Shown: piece after piece, positions 45,742-54,548 of the stretch
Position numbering within the stretch: position 1 is the first letter of the stretch
Layout: the number at the start of each line of letters is the position of its first letter
NCBI RefSeq assembly: GCF_039830135.1
Contig: NZ_CP156081.1
Location: 2,652,001-2,716,000 of the forward strand
Direction: 5' to 3'
DNA from: Defluviimonas sp. SAOS-178_SWC
Lineage (GTDB): Bacteria > Pseudomonadota > Alphaproteobacteria > Rhodobacterales > Rhodobacteraceae
Length of the DNA stretch: 64,000 nt
Translations under genes and position numbers: made by a program
Notes under the pieces: generated by a model
Told to the model about the DNA's origin: nothing
Seen by the model: only the letters and a program-made list of their open reading frames with translations
The model's database searches: none

Positions 45742-47841
45742 TCAGATCCCGTTCAGATCCGCGAAGCGCCGGCCGTTCTTGATCAACTCGGCCCAGATCT
45801 CCGCCGGCCGCCAGAAGGCTTCCTCCTCGCGCGCGAAGTCCCGCAATTCGTTGCGGATTTCCAGAAGTCCGGCCTGATCGGCGGCCATCATCGGCCCGCC
45901 CCGCCAGCGCGGGAACCCGAACCCGGCGAGCATCACGACGTCGATATCCGACGGACAGCGCGCGATCCCCGCGTCGAGAAGCCGCGCGCCCTCGTTCGCC
46001 ATCGCGGCAAGCGCCCGACGCTGGATCTCTGCCGCGCCGACCTTGCGCGCGATCAGCCCTTTCGCCTGCCGCTCCGCCGCGATCAGTTGCAGCACCTCGG
46101 GATCCTCGGCGCCTTTCCGCCCGCCCTCGGGATAAAGGTAGTAGCCCTTCCCCGCCTTCTGGCCGAGCCGACCGGCCTCGCACAGCCGGTCGCCGATCGC
46201 CACATAGCGCCGCGCCGGATCGCGGCGAAGCGACAGCCGCCGCCGCCGCGCCCAGGAAATGTCGAGGCCGGCAAGGTCGAGCCCCTGATAGGGGCCAAGC
46301 GGAAATCCGAAATCTCGCATCGCCCGGTCGATCTCGTACGGCGAGGCCCCGTCCTCCAGAAGAAAGTCCATCGCCGTCCGGTAGGCGGTCAGGATGCGGT
46401 TGCCGATGAAGCCGTCGCAGACACCGGACCGCACCGCGATCTTGCCAAGCCGCCGGGCCAGCGCGAAGCCCGTCGCCGTCACCTCCGGCGCCGTCCCGGC
46501 CCCGACCACGACCTCCAGAAGCTTCGTCGCCTGAGCGGGCGCGAGGAAATGCAAACCGACCACATCCTCGGGCCGCGATGCCGCCGCCGCGAGCCGGTTC
46601 ACGTCGATATGGGAGGTGCTCGTGGCAAGCACCGCGTTGCGTTTCGCCACCCGGCCAAGACCAGCAAAAAGCTCGGTCTTCAACGCCTCGTCCTCCGTGA
46701 CCGCCTCGACGATCAGATCGGCGGTGGCGAGCGCCCCGATATCCGTCGCGCCCGATATCCGGTCCCACTCCGCCTCGCGCGCCTCCGGCGTCAGACGCCC
46801 CTTCTCGACCGCCCGCTCGTGGATCGTCGCGACCCGGCCAAGCCCGGCGGCCAGCGCGGTCGGGTCCCGCTCGACCAGCGTGACCGGCAGGCCGGCACCG
46901 AGAAGCGCCACGGCGATCCCCGCCCCCATCTGCCCGCCGCCGGCGACGCCGGCGCGGTGGATCTCTCGCGGCGAGATCCGGTCGAGATCCGGCTGCCGCA
47001 TCGCCCGCCGCTCGGCAAGGAAGGCATGCCGGAGCGCGGCCGCCTCGGGCGTCGCGACCAGTTCGGCGAAGGCCGTCCGTTCGAAGGCGAACCCCTCGTC
47101 TTCCGGCAGAAGAAGCGCCGCCTCGACGCAATCGATGATCCGCCCCGGCGCGGGGAGCCGCGGATTGCCGAGCCCGGCGCGCGCGGCCGAGACGGCCGAA
47201 AGCCACGCATCGGCATCCGTCCCGCGTCCCTTCCCGCGTTCCGCGGCCGTCGGCAGCTCCGCCGTTCCCGCGAGATAGGCTCGCGCCAGCCCCTCGGCGG
47301 CGGTCGCGGCGGCACCCTCGCTTACCGCGTCGACAAGGCGAAGATCGAGCGCCCGGTCCGCCGCGATCGGCAATCCGCTCAGCATCAGGCCCAGCGCCGG
47401 CTTCGCGCCGATCAGGCGCGGCAGGCGCTGCGTCGCACCGCCTCCCGGCGGGATGCCGAGCGAGACTTCCGGCAGGCCGAGCGTCGTGCCCGGTTCAGCG
47501 ACCCGGACGCCTGCGGCCAGCGCAAGCTCAAGCCCGCCGCCGAGCACTGTGCCATGCAAGGCGGCGATGACAGGTTTCGCAGACCGGGCGACGGCATCGC
47601 AGAGGTCGGGCAGTTCCGGCGCCGCGGGCGGATGGCCGAACTCCCGGATATCGGCCCCGGCGGGCCAGGTCCTTCCGGCCGCCGCGAGGATGATCACCCG
47701 CACCGAGGGATCGGCCGAGACCGAGTCGAACGCGGCCATCACCTCCGCGCGCAAGGCCGTTCCGAGCGCGTTGACGGGCGGGTTGTCGAGGGTGATCGTC
47801 GCGATCCCTTCGCTTCTGGCGGTGCGAACCTCTTCGGTCAT
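45742..47841 (-). CDS. Bifunctional enoyl-CoA hydratase/3-hydroxyacyl-CoA dehydrogenase
   Basis: 699 residues, FadB/FadJ-type order. Crotonase domain (about 1-190) with ALHGTVLGGGLELALAAGVR; NAD domain from about 295 with VAGGGQMGAGIAVALLGAGL; then STSHIDVNRLAAA, GLHFLAPAQ, and the C-terminal dehydrogenase domains (GFIGNRILTAYR). Catalyses two steps of fatty-acid beta-oxidation. No thiolase gene is adjacent, so it may serve a specialised acyl-CoA pathway. Confidence 0.93.
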   Translation of the reverse strand: MTEEVRTARSEGIATITLDNPPVNALGTALRAEVMAAFDSVSADPSVRVIILAAAGRTWPAGADIREFGHPPAAPELPDLCDAVARSAKPVIAALHGTVLGGGLELALAAGVRVAEPGTTLGLPEVSLGIPPGGGATQRLPRLIGAKPALGLMLSGLPIAADRALDLRLVDAVSEGAAATAAEGLARAYLAGTAELPTAAERGKGRGTDADAWLSAVSAARAGLGNPRLPAPGRIIDCVEAALLLPEDEGFAFERTAFAELVATPEAAALRHAFLAERRAMRQPDLDRISPREIHRAGVAGGGQMGAGIAVALLGAGLPVTLVERDPTALAAGLGRVATIHERAVEKGRLTPEAREAEWDRISGATDIGALATADLIVEAVTEDEALKTELFAGLGRVAKRNAVLATSTSHIDVNRLAAAASRPEDVVGLHFLAPAQATKLLEVVVGAGTAPEVTATGFALARRLGKIAVRSGVCDGFIGNRILTAYRTAMDFLLEDGASPYEIDRAMRDFGFPLGPYQGLDLAGLDISWARRRRLSLRRDPARRYVAIGDRLCEAGRLGQKAGKGYYLYPEGGRKGAEDPEVLQLIAAERQAKGLIARKVGAAEIQRRALAAMANEGARLLDAGIARCPSDIDVVMLAGFGFPRWRGGPMMAADQAGLLEIRNELRDFAREEEAFWRPAEIWAELIKNGRRFADLNGI

Positions 47842-47936
47842 GGCTGGCCCTTCCCGGTGACGTGATCCTCGGGATTACTCTAAGGGTCCGGCTTTCAATG
47901 GCAATGGCCCCGCCGCATCGGCGCGGGGTTCTCCCG

Positions 47937-48260
47937 TCACTTCGACGACGCGCAGCTCGCACAGAACGGGGTGGCCGGAATAAGGTCCAGCCGCTCTTCC
48001 GCGATCTGGCTGCCGCATTTCACGCAGTAGCCGTACTCGTCCTCGTCGATCCGACCCAGGGCCGCCTCGATCATGCGCAGTTCCACCTGCGCCGACTGGC
48101 CAAGATCCTCCAGCACCTCGTCCGCCTCGCGTTCGGTCGCCATCTCTTCCCAGTCCTTGGCGTCGTGACTGTCAAGTTCGGCGCCGATCCCGGCGATGCG
48201 GGCCCGAAGATCGGCCTGGCGCGCCAGCATTGCGGCCTTGCGTTCGGGGACGGATTTCAT
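47937..48260 (-). CDS. DksA/TraR-family zinc-finger protein
   Basis: 107 residues. N-terminal coiled coil, then GYCVKCGSQIAEERLDLIPA and FCASC, a four-Cys zinc finger. Shorter than DksA (about 150), like the RSP-type DksA homologues of Rhodobacter that can replace DksA in modulating RNA polymerase with ppGpp. GGAGAG precedes the ATG. Divergent from the YeeE gene. Confidence 0.88.
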   Translation of the reverse strand: MKSVPERKAAMLARQADLRARIAGIGAELDSHDAKDWEEMATEREADEVLEDLGQSAQVELRMIEAALGRIDEDEYGYCVKCGSQIAEERLDLIPATPFCASCASSK

Positions 48261-48316
48261 CGGGCTCTCCTCTGCCTCTTCCCTATCGTTCTAGAGAACC
48301 AGTGTTCCCGGCAGCC

Positions 48317-48330
48317 TTGATTCAAGTCAA
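48317..48330. promoter_or_regulatory. FNR/DNR-type box upstream of YeeE/YedE genes
   Basis: TTGATTCAAGTCAA fits TTGAY-N4-RTCAA exactly. It lies 130 bases upstream of the YeeE start and 57 bases upstream of the DksA-like start on the other strand, so it could act on either. Confidence 0.55.
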
Positions 48331-48460
48331 TCCTGCAATTTCGCGGCCCCATCGCGATCACATTCCATTCTTGCAATGTATCTGACCTGGGCTATACCTG
48401 AAACGGAACGCGCGAAACAGGCGGCAAATGAAAGCCCGCCGCCTGGAACAGGGAGACATC

Positions 48461-48886
48461 ATGCATATTGACTGGATCTGGGGGTTGGCCGGAGGGCTGA
48501 TCATCGGCTGTGCGGCCGCTTTGTACCTGCTCGTGAACGGGCGCATCATGGGGGCATCGGGCATCCTCGGCGGCCTCGTCGACGGGACCGCGCGGAACTT
48601 GGCGGCAGAGCGGCTCTCGTTCATCGCCGGCCTCGTCGCGGTGCCGGTCGTCGCGGCCCCGTTTCTTGGCCATGACATCACCCATCTGACCTCGAATCCT
48701 CTGGTCCTGATCGTCTCGGGCCTGCTCGTCGGCGTCGGCACCCGGCTCGCCAACGGCTGCACCTCGGGCCACGGCGTCTGCGGCATGTCCCGGTTCTCGT
48801 TCCGGGGCATGGTGGCGACGGTCTTCTACCTTCTCGGTGGCGGGATCGTGGTCCTCGTCTTCCGTCATCTGCTGGGAGTGATCTGA
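48461..48886 (+). CDS. YeeE/YedE-type sulfur transporter subunit, first half
   Basis: 141 residues, about four helices. RLANGCTSGHGVCGMSRFSF carries the conserved Cys residues of the DUF395/YeeE-YedE family, which import thiosulfate or related sulfur compounds (TsuA, PmpA). Start at 48461 with GGGAGA upstream. Ends in a TGATG overlap with the second half; the two small proteins together equal one full-length TsuA-like channel. Confidence 0.87.
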   Translation: MHIDWIWGLAGGLIIGCAAALYLLVNGRIMGASGILGGLVDGTARNLAAERLSFIAGLVAVPVVAAPFLGHDITHLTSNPLVLIVSGLLVGVGTRLANGCTSGHGVCGMSRFSFRGMVATVFYLLGGGIVVLVFRHLLGVI

Positions 48887-49320
48887 TGCTGCGCAATGTC
48901 TTCGCCGCCCTCTCTGGCGGTCTGTTCGGCCTTGGCCTCGTGGTGTCGGACATGACCAATACGCTCAAGGTGCAGGGCTGGCTCGACGTCTTCGGCGCAT
49001 GGGATCCAACGCTCGCCTTCGTGCTTGGCGGCGCGGTGATGCCGATGGCGGTCGCGTGGGTCTTCGCCGCCCGGCGGGACCGGTCCGTGCTTGGCACGCC
49101 GTTTCCCGCACTGCCGAAGCCGGTGGCCGAGCCCGACATCGTCATCGGCTCCCTTCTCTTTGGCATGGGCTGGGGGCTGTCGGGCCTCTGCCCCGGCCCG
49201 TCGATGGCCGTCCTCGGCTTCGGCGGCTGGCAAGGCGTCGTCTTCCTTCTTTCCATGATCGCCGGTATGGTCGCGACACCCGCGATACGGGGCTGGATGA
49301 GCCGCCCCGTCGCCGCCTGA
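48886..49320 (+). CDS. YeeE/YedE-type sulfur transporter subunit, second half (DUF6691)
   Basis: 144 residues, about four helices. LFGMGWGLSGLCPGPSMAVL is the second conserved Cys segment of the family. Its ATG overlaps the stop of the first half by one base. Matches the PmpB-like half of split transporters, often found with persulfide-handling enzymes. Confidence 0.87.
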   Translation: MLRNVFAALSGGLFGLGLVVSDMTNTLKVQGWLDVFGAWDPTLAFVLGGAVMPMAVAWVFAARRDRSVLGTPFPALPKPVAEPDIVIGSLLFGMGWGLSGLCPGPSMAVLGFGGWQGVVFLLSMIAGMVATPAIRGWMSRPVAA

Positions 49321-49329
49321 GGAAAGACG

Positions 49330-49758
49330 ATGGAAATCCGATACCTGACCGACGATTACGCCGTTTCGCCGCAGATCGCCCCCGAGGACGTCGCGGCGAT
49401 CAGGGCTGCCGGTTTCACCACGGTGATCGACAACCGGCCCGACGGCGAGATCCCGCCCCAGCTTCACACCGATCCGATGCGGGCGGCGGTCGAGGCGGCC
49501 GGGCTGCGCTTCGTCGTGAACCCCGTGATCGGCGGCGCGATCAGCGACCAGAACGTCACGGCCCAGCGCGCGGCGATCGACACGGCCGAGGGGCCGGTCT
49601 TCGCCTATTGCGCCTCGGGCAACCGCTCCTCCATCGTCTGGGCAATGAGCCAGGCGGGCCGGGCGCCGACCGACACGCTGATCGAAACGGCGGCGCGCTG
49701 GGGCTACAACCTCGAACCCTTCCGGCCGCGCATCGACGGCTTCGCCGCGCAGACCTGA
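49330..49758 (+). CDS. DUF442/TIGR01244-type sulfur transferase/phosphatase
   Basis: 142 residues, a dual-specificity-phosphatase-like fold. AAGFTTVIDNRPDGE and the active-site loop FAYCASGNRSS (Cys-x4-Arg) are clear. Relatives (the Blh N-terminal domain) act as sulfur transferases or rhodanese-like enzymes in sulfide detoxification. Nine bases after the YeeE/YedE pair, so all three are one sulfur module. No SQR, BigR or persulfide dioxygenase gene is present here. Confidence 0.85.
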   Translation: MEIRYLTDDYAVSPQIAPEDVAAIRAAGFTTVIDNRPDGEIPPQLHTDPMRAAVEAAGLRFVVNPVIGGAISDQNVTAQRAAIDTAEGPVFAYCASGNRSSIVWAMSQAGRAPTDTLIETAARWGYNLEPFRPRIDGFAAQT

Positions 49759-49989
49759 CCGGGCGTCACGCCGGAGGCGCTCGGGACCGGCTGACAAGGC
49801 GCGTTCAGGCAGACCGGCGCCAATGCCTCAGCCTGAAGCGGCCCGGCCCTTCTCGGTCGGCACGGGCGCGGCATCCGCCCCGGCCACTTGCTGCGGCTCG
49901 CCCGCCTCCTCGACGCGCGGCGGCGACAGAGGCCGTGCCAGCGATTGGACGGGTGCGGCGGTTTCGGCCGCGGGTTCGAAATCCACCCG

Positions 49990-50907
49990 CTACTCGCCGT
50001 CCTCCTGCAAACTCAGATGCACCCTGACGGCAAGGTGCCCCCGGCTCTGGCCAAGCCGCCCCCAGGCGACGAAGCGGTGCCCTTTCCCCTCGATCTTGAC
50101 CCGGCTTAGCGCCGCCTTCGACACCGGCACCATTGCCCCCGGCCTCAGCGCCAGCACCGCCGCGAGCGGCAGGCTGACCCGGTCGAGAACCGCCTCGATC
50201 CGTACCTCGGCCCCGTTCACCGCCGCCTCGATCCGTTCGCCCCATTCCGCGGCGACCGCGGCCGCGCCGGGATCGGACACCGCGCGATCGGGCGCGTCCG
50301 GCATCCGGCCCCGGCCCTCGGCCGGAACCGCCAACATGATCGTCCCCCGGCGCGCGCCTCCGGCGCCGAAGCCGAGTGTCAGATGCAACACCCGGTACGC
50401 GATATCCTCAAGCATCAGCCCCAGCGGTCGCGGATCATCAAGGAAGGACGCATAGCGATACCCGCCCGCCCAGGTGATCGCCGCGTCGGAGGCGAGCGTG
50501 ACCTCCAGCTCCGCCATAATCCGGTCGACGAAGCGCACCGACATCGCGGCATCGGTGCGCGTCGGCCGCCGTGCCGGCACCTCCGCCGCGCCGATCCGCC
50601 CGGTCGTCTGTACCTCGATCAGGCTGGCGAGCGTCTCGCTCGACAGCGCCACGAGGCCGAGCGCCTCGTCCGGACCATCCATCACCGCGAGAAGCGCGCG
50701 TTCGCTCATCCGCTCCGGCAGTTCGGCGAGCGATGCGCGGAGCTCGACGGCCTCGATGACGGCTATCGGCAGGTTCAGCATGTCCTGCGCGGACTTGGCG
50801 ACGGCCTGCCCGAACAGGCGCGCGGGCGATCGCGGCGCGTCCCCACCATGGGGACGGCCAGCCGCCGTCTTGCGTTTCAGCACTGTCTGTCGCGCGGTAT
50901 CCGTCAT
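49990..50907 (-). CDS. FliM/FliN-family flagellar motor-like protein, orphan
   Basis: 305 residues. The middle region (SVRFVDRIMAELEVTLASDA) resembles the FliM middle domain, and ALRPGAMVPVSKAALSRVKI the C-terminal SpoA domain of FliM/FliN. No flagellar gene is nearby, so it is an orphan, perhaps a paralogue. The TAG stop at 49990-49992 is followed in the same frame by 53 more sense codons (see findings). Confidence 0.75.
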   Translation of the reverse strand: MTDTARQTVLKRKTAAGRPHGGDAPRSPARLFGQAVAKSAQDMLNLPIAVIEAVELRASLAELPERMSERALLAVMDGPDEALGLVALSSETLASLIEVQTTGRIGAAEVPARRPTRTDAAMSVRFVDRIMAELEVTLASDAAITWAGGYRYASFLDDPRPLGLMLEDIAYRVLHLTLGFGAGGARRGTIMLAVPAEGRGRMPDAPDRAVSDPGAAAVAAEWGERIEAAVNGAEVRIEAVLDRVSLPLAAVLALRPGAMVPVSKAALSRVKIEGKGHRFVAWGRLGQSRGHLAVRVHLSLQEDGE

Positions 50908-51025
50908 TCCTCCGTCCCCGGACCCGGGATGCGGGTCTCGGCAAGACTAGGCGAAACGGGGTTACCAAAGGGTTGAGGCCTGCGCGAAGCGCGGAGCCCG
51001 CCCGGCCGGGAACGGGACCAGCCTC

Positions 51026-53728
51026 CTACGCCGCCTCGGCCGCAACGGCGTTCTCCGGCCGGACCGGCAGGGACACCCGGAACGCCGCCCCGCCCTGCCC
51101 CGGAAGGTAGGCGATATTGCCGCCGAGATTGGCCATGATCTCGCGGCAGATGGCGAGGCCGAGCCCGGCACCGCCCGCCCGCGCGGTATCGGTCAGCCGG
51201 GCGAACTTCTCGAAGATCAGCCGCTGCGACGCCTTCGGTATGCCCGACCCGTTGTCGATGAAATCGACGATAATCCGGCCGCCCCGGCGCCGCGCGGCGA
51301 TGGTCAGCTCCGGCCGCTCGGCATCGCAGTATTTCCGCGCGTTCGACACGACGTTGATGAAGACCTGCACCAGCCGGTCGGTGTCGGTGATCACCGGCAG
51401 GTGCTCCGACGGGAAGTCGCGACGGATCGTGAAGGCGCGCTCGGGCCGGGTGTTCGACGCCGCCTGCACCGCCTTGTTGAGAATGTCGTGCAGGTTCGCC
51501 ACCTTGACGTTGAGCTGCACCTTGCGGTTCTCCAGCACCGACAGGTCGAGCAGATCGTCGAGAAGCCGGGTCAGCCGGATCGTCTCGTCATGGATCACTT
51601 CGGCATACTTCTGCTGCATCTCACCGGGAAGTTCGGGGTCCATCAGGATCTCCGAAAACGCCCGGATCGAGGTCATGGGTGTGCGCAGCTCGTGGCTGAT
51701 CTGGCTCAGGAACGTGTCCTTCTGCACCGAGAGATCCTTCAGCTTCTCGTTGGCCTCCTGCAACTGCCGTGCGGTCCGCGCCAGTTCCTCGGACTTGGCC
51801 TCGAGCTGGGTCGAGTATTCGAGGATCTGCTGCGCCTCGGAGGCGACCGCCATCAGGTCCTGCGCCGAGACGGCGGCACCGACGGCGAACTGCGCGATCA
51901 TCGCGTGCGCCGTCGCGGTGCCGACCGCGCCGGCGAGCCGGCGTTCCAGCCGTTCGATGAATTCGGGGGTCGTGTCGGGCAGGAACCCGGCCTTTCCCTG
52001 CGCCTCGGCCTCGGTCTGGAAGAAGCGCTGCGCCACCTCGGCCCCGAGGATGCCCTGGCTCATGATCAGGAGATCCTCGGCCTCGGCACCGCCCCGGCTC
52101 CAGCCGCGCGCGCCGGGATCCTGCTCGAAGGCATTGACGAAAGCGAGGCCCTGCATCCGTTCCACCGGGCTCGGGAAGGTCAGGAGCGACCCGGCGACAA
52201 AGATTCCGGTATTCAGCGAGATCGACCAGAAAAGCGCGTGCAGGAGCGGGTCGAGCCCATTGATCCCGAAAAGCGCCTGCGGCCGGAGCCAGCCGATCCC
52301 GCCCGGCCCCTCGCTGAGCAGCGCCTCGGACAGAAGCCCGCTGGGCCCGAAGGACGGCAGGTAGAGCGTATAAAGCCAGACGAGGAACCCGGTGACGAGG
52401 CCCAGCGCCGCGCCGACGCCGGTTGCCCCGCGCCAGAAGATGCCGCCAAGCATCGCCGGCAGGACCTGCGCCGCGCCGACGAAGGAGATGAGCCCGATCG
52501 CCGCGAGCGCCGCCGAACCGCCCGACAGGTGGTAATAACTGTAGCCGAGCGCCAGCACGCCCGCGATCGATACCCGCCGCGACATCAGGACAAGGCCGCG
52601 GACATCGCCCGGCGCCCGCGCCCCGCCCGCGCGCAAGGAGAGCCAAAGCGGCGTGACGATATGGTTCGACACCATCGTGGCGAGCGCGATGGCCGCCACG
52701 ATGACCATCGAGGTCGCGGAGGAGAAGCCACCGAGAAACGCGAGCATGGCAAGCTTGCCCTGGCCCTGCGCCAAGGGCAGCGTCAGGACGAAGAGGTCGG
52801 GATTGGCACCCTCGGGCAGGACCGAGAGGCCGACGACCGCGATCGGCAGCACGAAGAGGCTCATCAGCATCAGATAGAGCGGGAAGGCCCAGGAGGCGGT
52901 GGCGAGGTGCCGCTCGTCCGAATTCTCGACCACCATCACCTGGAACATCCGCGGCAAGGTCAGCACCGCCGCGCCGGCGACGAAGGTGAGGCCGATCCAC
53001 CGGCCGGGCATCAGCGGCCAGTCGGCGATGGGCGAGGCGTCGATCCGCGCCATCACGTCGCCGACCCCGCCCGCGACGCCCCAGACGACGAAGACCCCGA
53101 CGGCGAGAAGCGCCACCAGCTTCACCACGGCTTCAAGCGCGATGGCCATGACGACGCCGTGGTGCCGTTCGTTCGCATCGAGGTTGCGGGTGCCGAACAG
53201 GATGGTGAAGAGCGTGAGCCCCCCCGCGACCCAAAGCGCGGTGGCGCTCTGGTCCGGCAGGGCCCAGCCCTCGGGCGTGCCGGAGGCGAAGACTCCGAAG
53301 GACAACGTGACCGACTGGAGCTGGAGCGCGATATAGGGCGTCGCGGCCACGACCGCGATGATCGTGACGATGACGCCGAGCAGGTTCGACTTGCCGTAGC
53401 GCGACGAGATGAGGTCGGCGATCGAGGTCACGCGCTGCGCCTGCCCGATACGGACGAGCTTGCGCAGCACCAGCCACCAGCCGGTCAGCACCAGCGTCGG
53501 GCCGAGATAGATGGTGACGAATTCCAGCCCCGACCGCGCCGCGTAGCCGACGGCGCCATAGAAGGTCCAGGCGGTGCAGTAGATCGACAGCGACAGCGTG
53601 TAGATCACCGGAGAGCGCATCCAGCCGGCGCGGCCCCGTTCCGCCCGCCGCTCGGCCGCGAAGGCGACGAGGAAGAGAAGGCAGACATAGGAAAGGCAGA
53701 CCGCGACGAGGATATTGAACGGCACCAT
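51026..53728 (-). CDS. Sodium/solute symporter-histidine kinase fusion (CrbS/CbrA-like)
   Basis: 900 residues. N-terminal SSS (PutP-type) transporter domain of about 13 helices to residue ~500, a linker, a coiled coil (SEELARTARQLQEANEKLKD), and a kinase domain: H-box FLSQISHELRTPMTS near residue 680, N-box INVVSNARKYC, G-boxes DNGSGIPKA and GGAGLGLAICREIM. Such proteins sense acetate or other carbon sources and control acetate uptake genes. Overlaps the upstream small membrane gene by one base. Confidence 0.93.
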   Translation of the reverse strand: MVPFNILVAVCLSYVCLLFLVAFAAERRAERGRAGWMRSPVIYTLSLSIYCTAWTFYGAVGYAARSGLEFVTIYLGPTLVLTGWWLVLRKLVRIGQAQRVTSIADLISSRYGKSNLLGVIVTIIAVVAATPYIALQLQSVTLSFGVFASGTPEGWALPDQSATALWVAGGLTLFTILFGTRNLDANERHHGVVMAIALEAVVKLVALLAVGVFVVWGVAGGVGDVMARIDASPIADWPLMPGRWIGLTFVAGAAVLTLPRMFQVMVVENSDERHLATASWAFPLYLMLMSLFVLPIAVVGLSVLPEGANPDLFVLTLPLAQGQGKLAMLAFLGGFSSATSMVIVAAIALATMVSNHIVTPLWLSLRAGGARAPGDVRGLVLMSRRVSIAGVLALGYSYYHLSGGSAALAAIGLISFVGAAQVLPAMLGGIFWRGATGVGAALGLVTGFLVWLYTLYLPSFGPSGLLSEALLSEGPGGIGWLRPQALFGINGLDPLLHALFWSISLNTGIFVAGSLLTFPSPVERMQGLAFVNAFEQDPGARGWSRGGAEAEDLLIMSQGILGAEVAQRFFQTEAEAQGKAGFLPDTTPEFIERLERRLAGAVGTATAHAMIAQFAVGAAVSAQDLMAVASEAQQILEYSTQLEAKSEELARTARQLQEANEKLKDLSVQKDTFLSQISHELRTPMTSIRAFSEILMDPELPGEMQQKYAEVIHDETIRLTRLLDDLLDLSVLENRKVQLNVKVANLHDILNKAVQAASNTRPERAFTIRRDFPSEHLPVITDTDRLVQVFINVVSNARKYCDAERPELTIAARRRGGRIIVDFIDNGSGIPKASQRLIFEKFARLTDTARAGGAGLGLAICREIMANLGGNIAYLPGQGGAAFRVSLPVRPENAVAAEAA

Positions 53729-54015
53729 CAGCGCGCCCCGTCATCCGGCGCGCCGTCCGCGGCACCTTCATCCCGCGCCGCGCTCGACAGGCGGCGGGCG
53801 AGGACGAAGGCGACGGCGATGAGGAACAACCAGACCGCGAAGAGATAGACCCCGCCTGGCGCGGTGTCCGGCTCCGGCGTGGCGGCCGGGCGCCAGAGAA
53901 TCGGCAAGAGGATGAGAAACAGGCCGAGAAGCGGCAGGAGCCGCGCCGCGTCGATCATGCGGCGACGGCGATAGGAACGGTGCGCCAGGAATTTCGGCGG
54001 TGTCTGCGCCTTCAT
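53728..54015 (-). CDS. Small membrane protein in kinase operon
   Basis: 95 residues, basic N-terminus (FLAHRSYRRRRMIDAARLLP), then two helices: LPLLGLFLILLPILW and VYLFAVWLFLIAVAFVLARR. Its stop overlaps the kinase start (TGATG), so it is translated together with it. It lies where DUF4212-like small partners of SSS transporters are often found, but the sequence is not clearly one of these. Confidence 0.75.
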   Translation of the reverse strand: MKAQTPPKFLAHRSYRRRRMIDAARLLPLLGLFLILLPILWRPAATPEPDTAPGGVYLFAVWLFLIAVAFVLARRLSSAARDEGAADGAPDDGAR

Positions 54016-54040
54016 GGCGCCCCTCTTCCCGCGCGACGTG

Positions 54041-54409
54041 TCATGCGCCCGCCATCTGGCGAAGGGTGGCGACGATCTCGGCATTGGCGAAGGGCTTGGC
54101 AATGAAGCGCGACGCGCCGGCGCCTTCGGCCAGCGCCCGGTCGGCGCTTTGCCCGCGCGCCGACAGGACGAGGACCGGCAGCGTCGACAGGTCGGGATCG
54201 GCGCGCATCTCTTCGAGGATCTCGTAGCCCGACCGCCCCGGCAGCATCACGTCGAGAACCACGACGTCCGGCGCCTCGCGGCGGATCACCTCGACCGCTG
54301 TCCGGCCCTCGCCGTGGCTCGCCACCGCCCAGCCGTCGCGGACGAGGATGTATCGGATCGCCTCGGCGATATGCGGTTCATCCTCGATGAGGAGGACACG
54401 TCTCGTCAT
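54041..54409 (-). CDS. Single-domain response regulator
   Basis: 122 residues, receiver domain only. Acidic pair IEDEP (residues 9-11), phospho-acceptor Asp53 in VVVLDVMLPG, Ser83 in VLVLSARG and Lys105 in FIAKPF. No output domain, so it must act on another protein or as a phosphate sink. Directly upstream of the small membrane protein and the SSS-kinase on the same strand. Confidence 0.92.
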   Translation of the reverse strand: MTRRVLLIEDEPHIAEAIRYILVRDGWAVASHGEGRTAVEVIRREAPDVVVLDVMLPGRSGYEILEEMRADPDLSTLPVLVLSARGQSADRALAEGAGASRFIAKPFANAEIVATLRQMAGA

Positions 54410-54548
54410 GCCGTTTTCCTCCCTGATCTCCGCCCCCTGACGGCGACTATCACAGATCGGCCCCGGCCCTGTCAAAAGCTATGGCGACGGCCGGAAACGG
54501 GAAAGGGGGGCCGCCCGGCCCTGTGGCGAGGGACGCCGCGCACGCCCA

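Noticed and set aside
51401..53848. An 815-codon open frame on the plus strand opposite the symporter-kinase gene
   Set aside because: Arg/Asp-rich, no recognisable domain, fully antisense to a confident gene. The same holds for long frames at 46087-47865 and 56735-58681.
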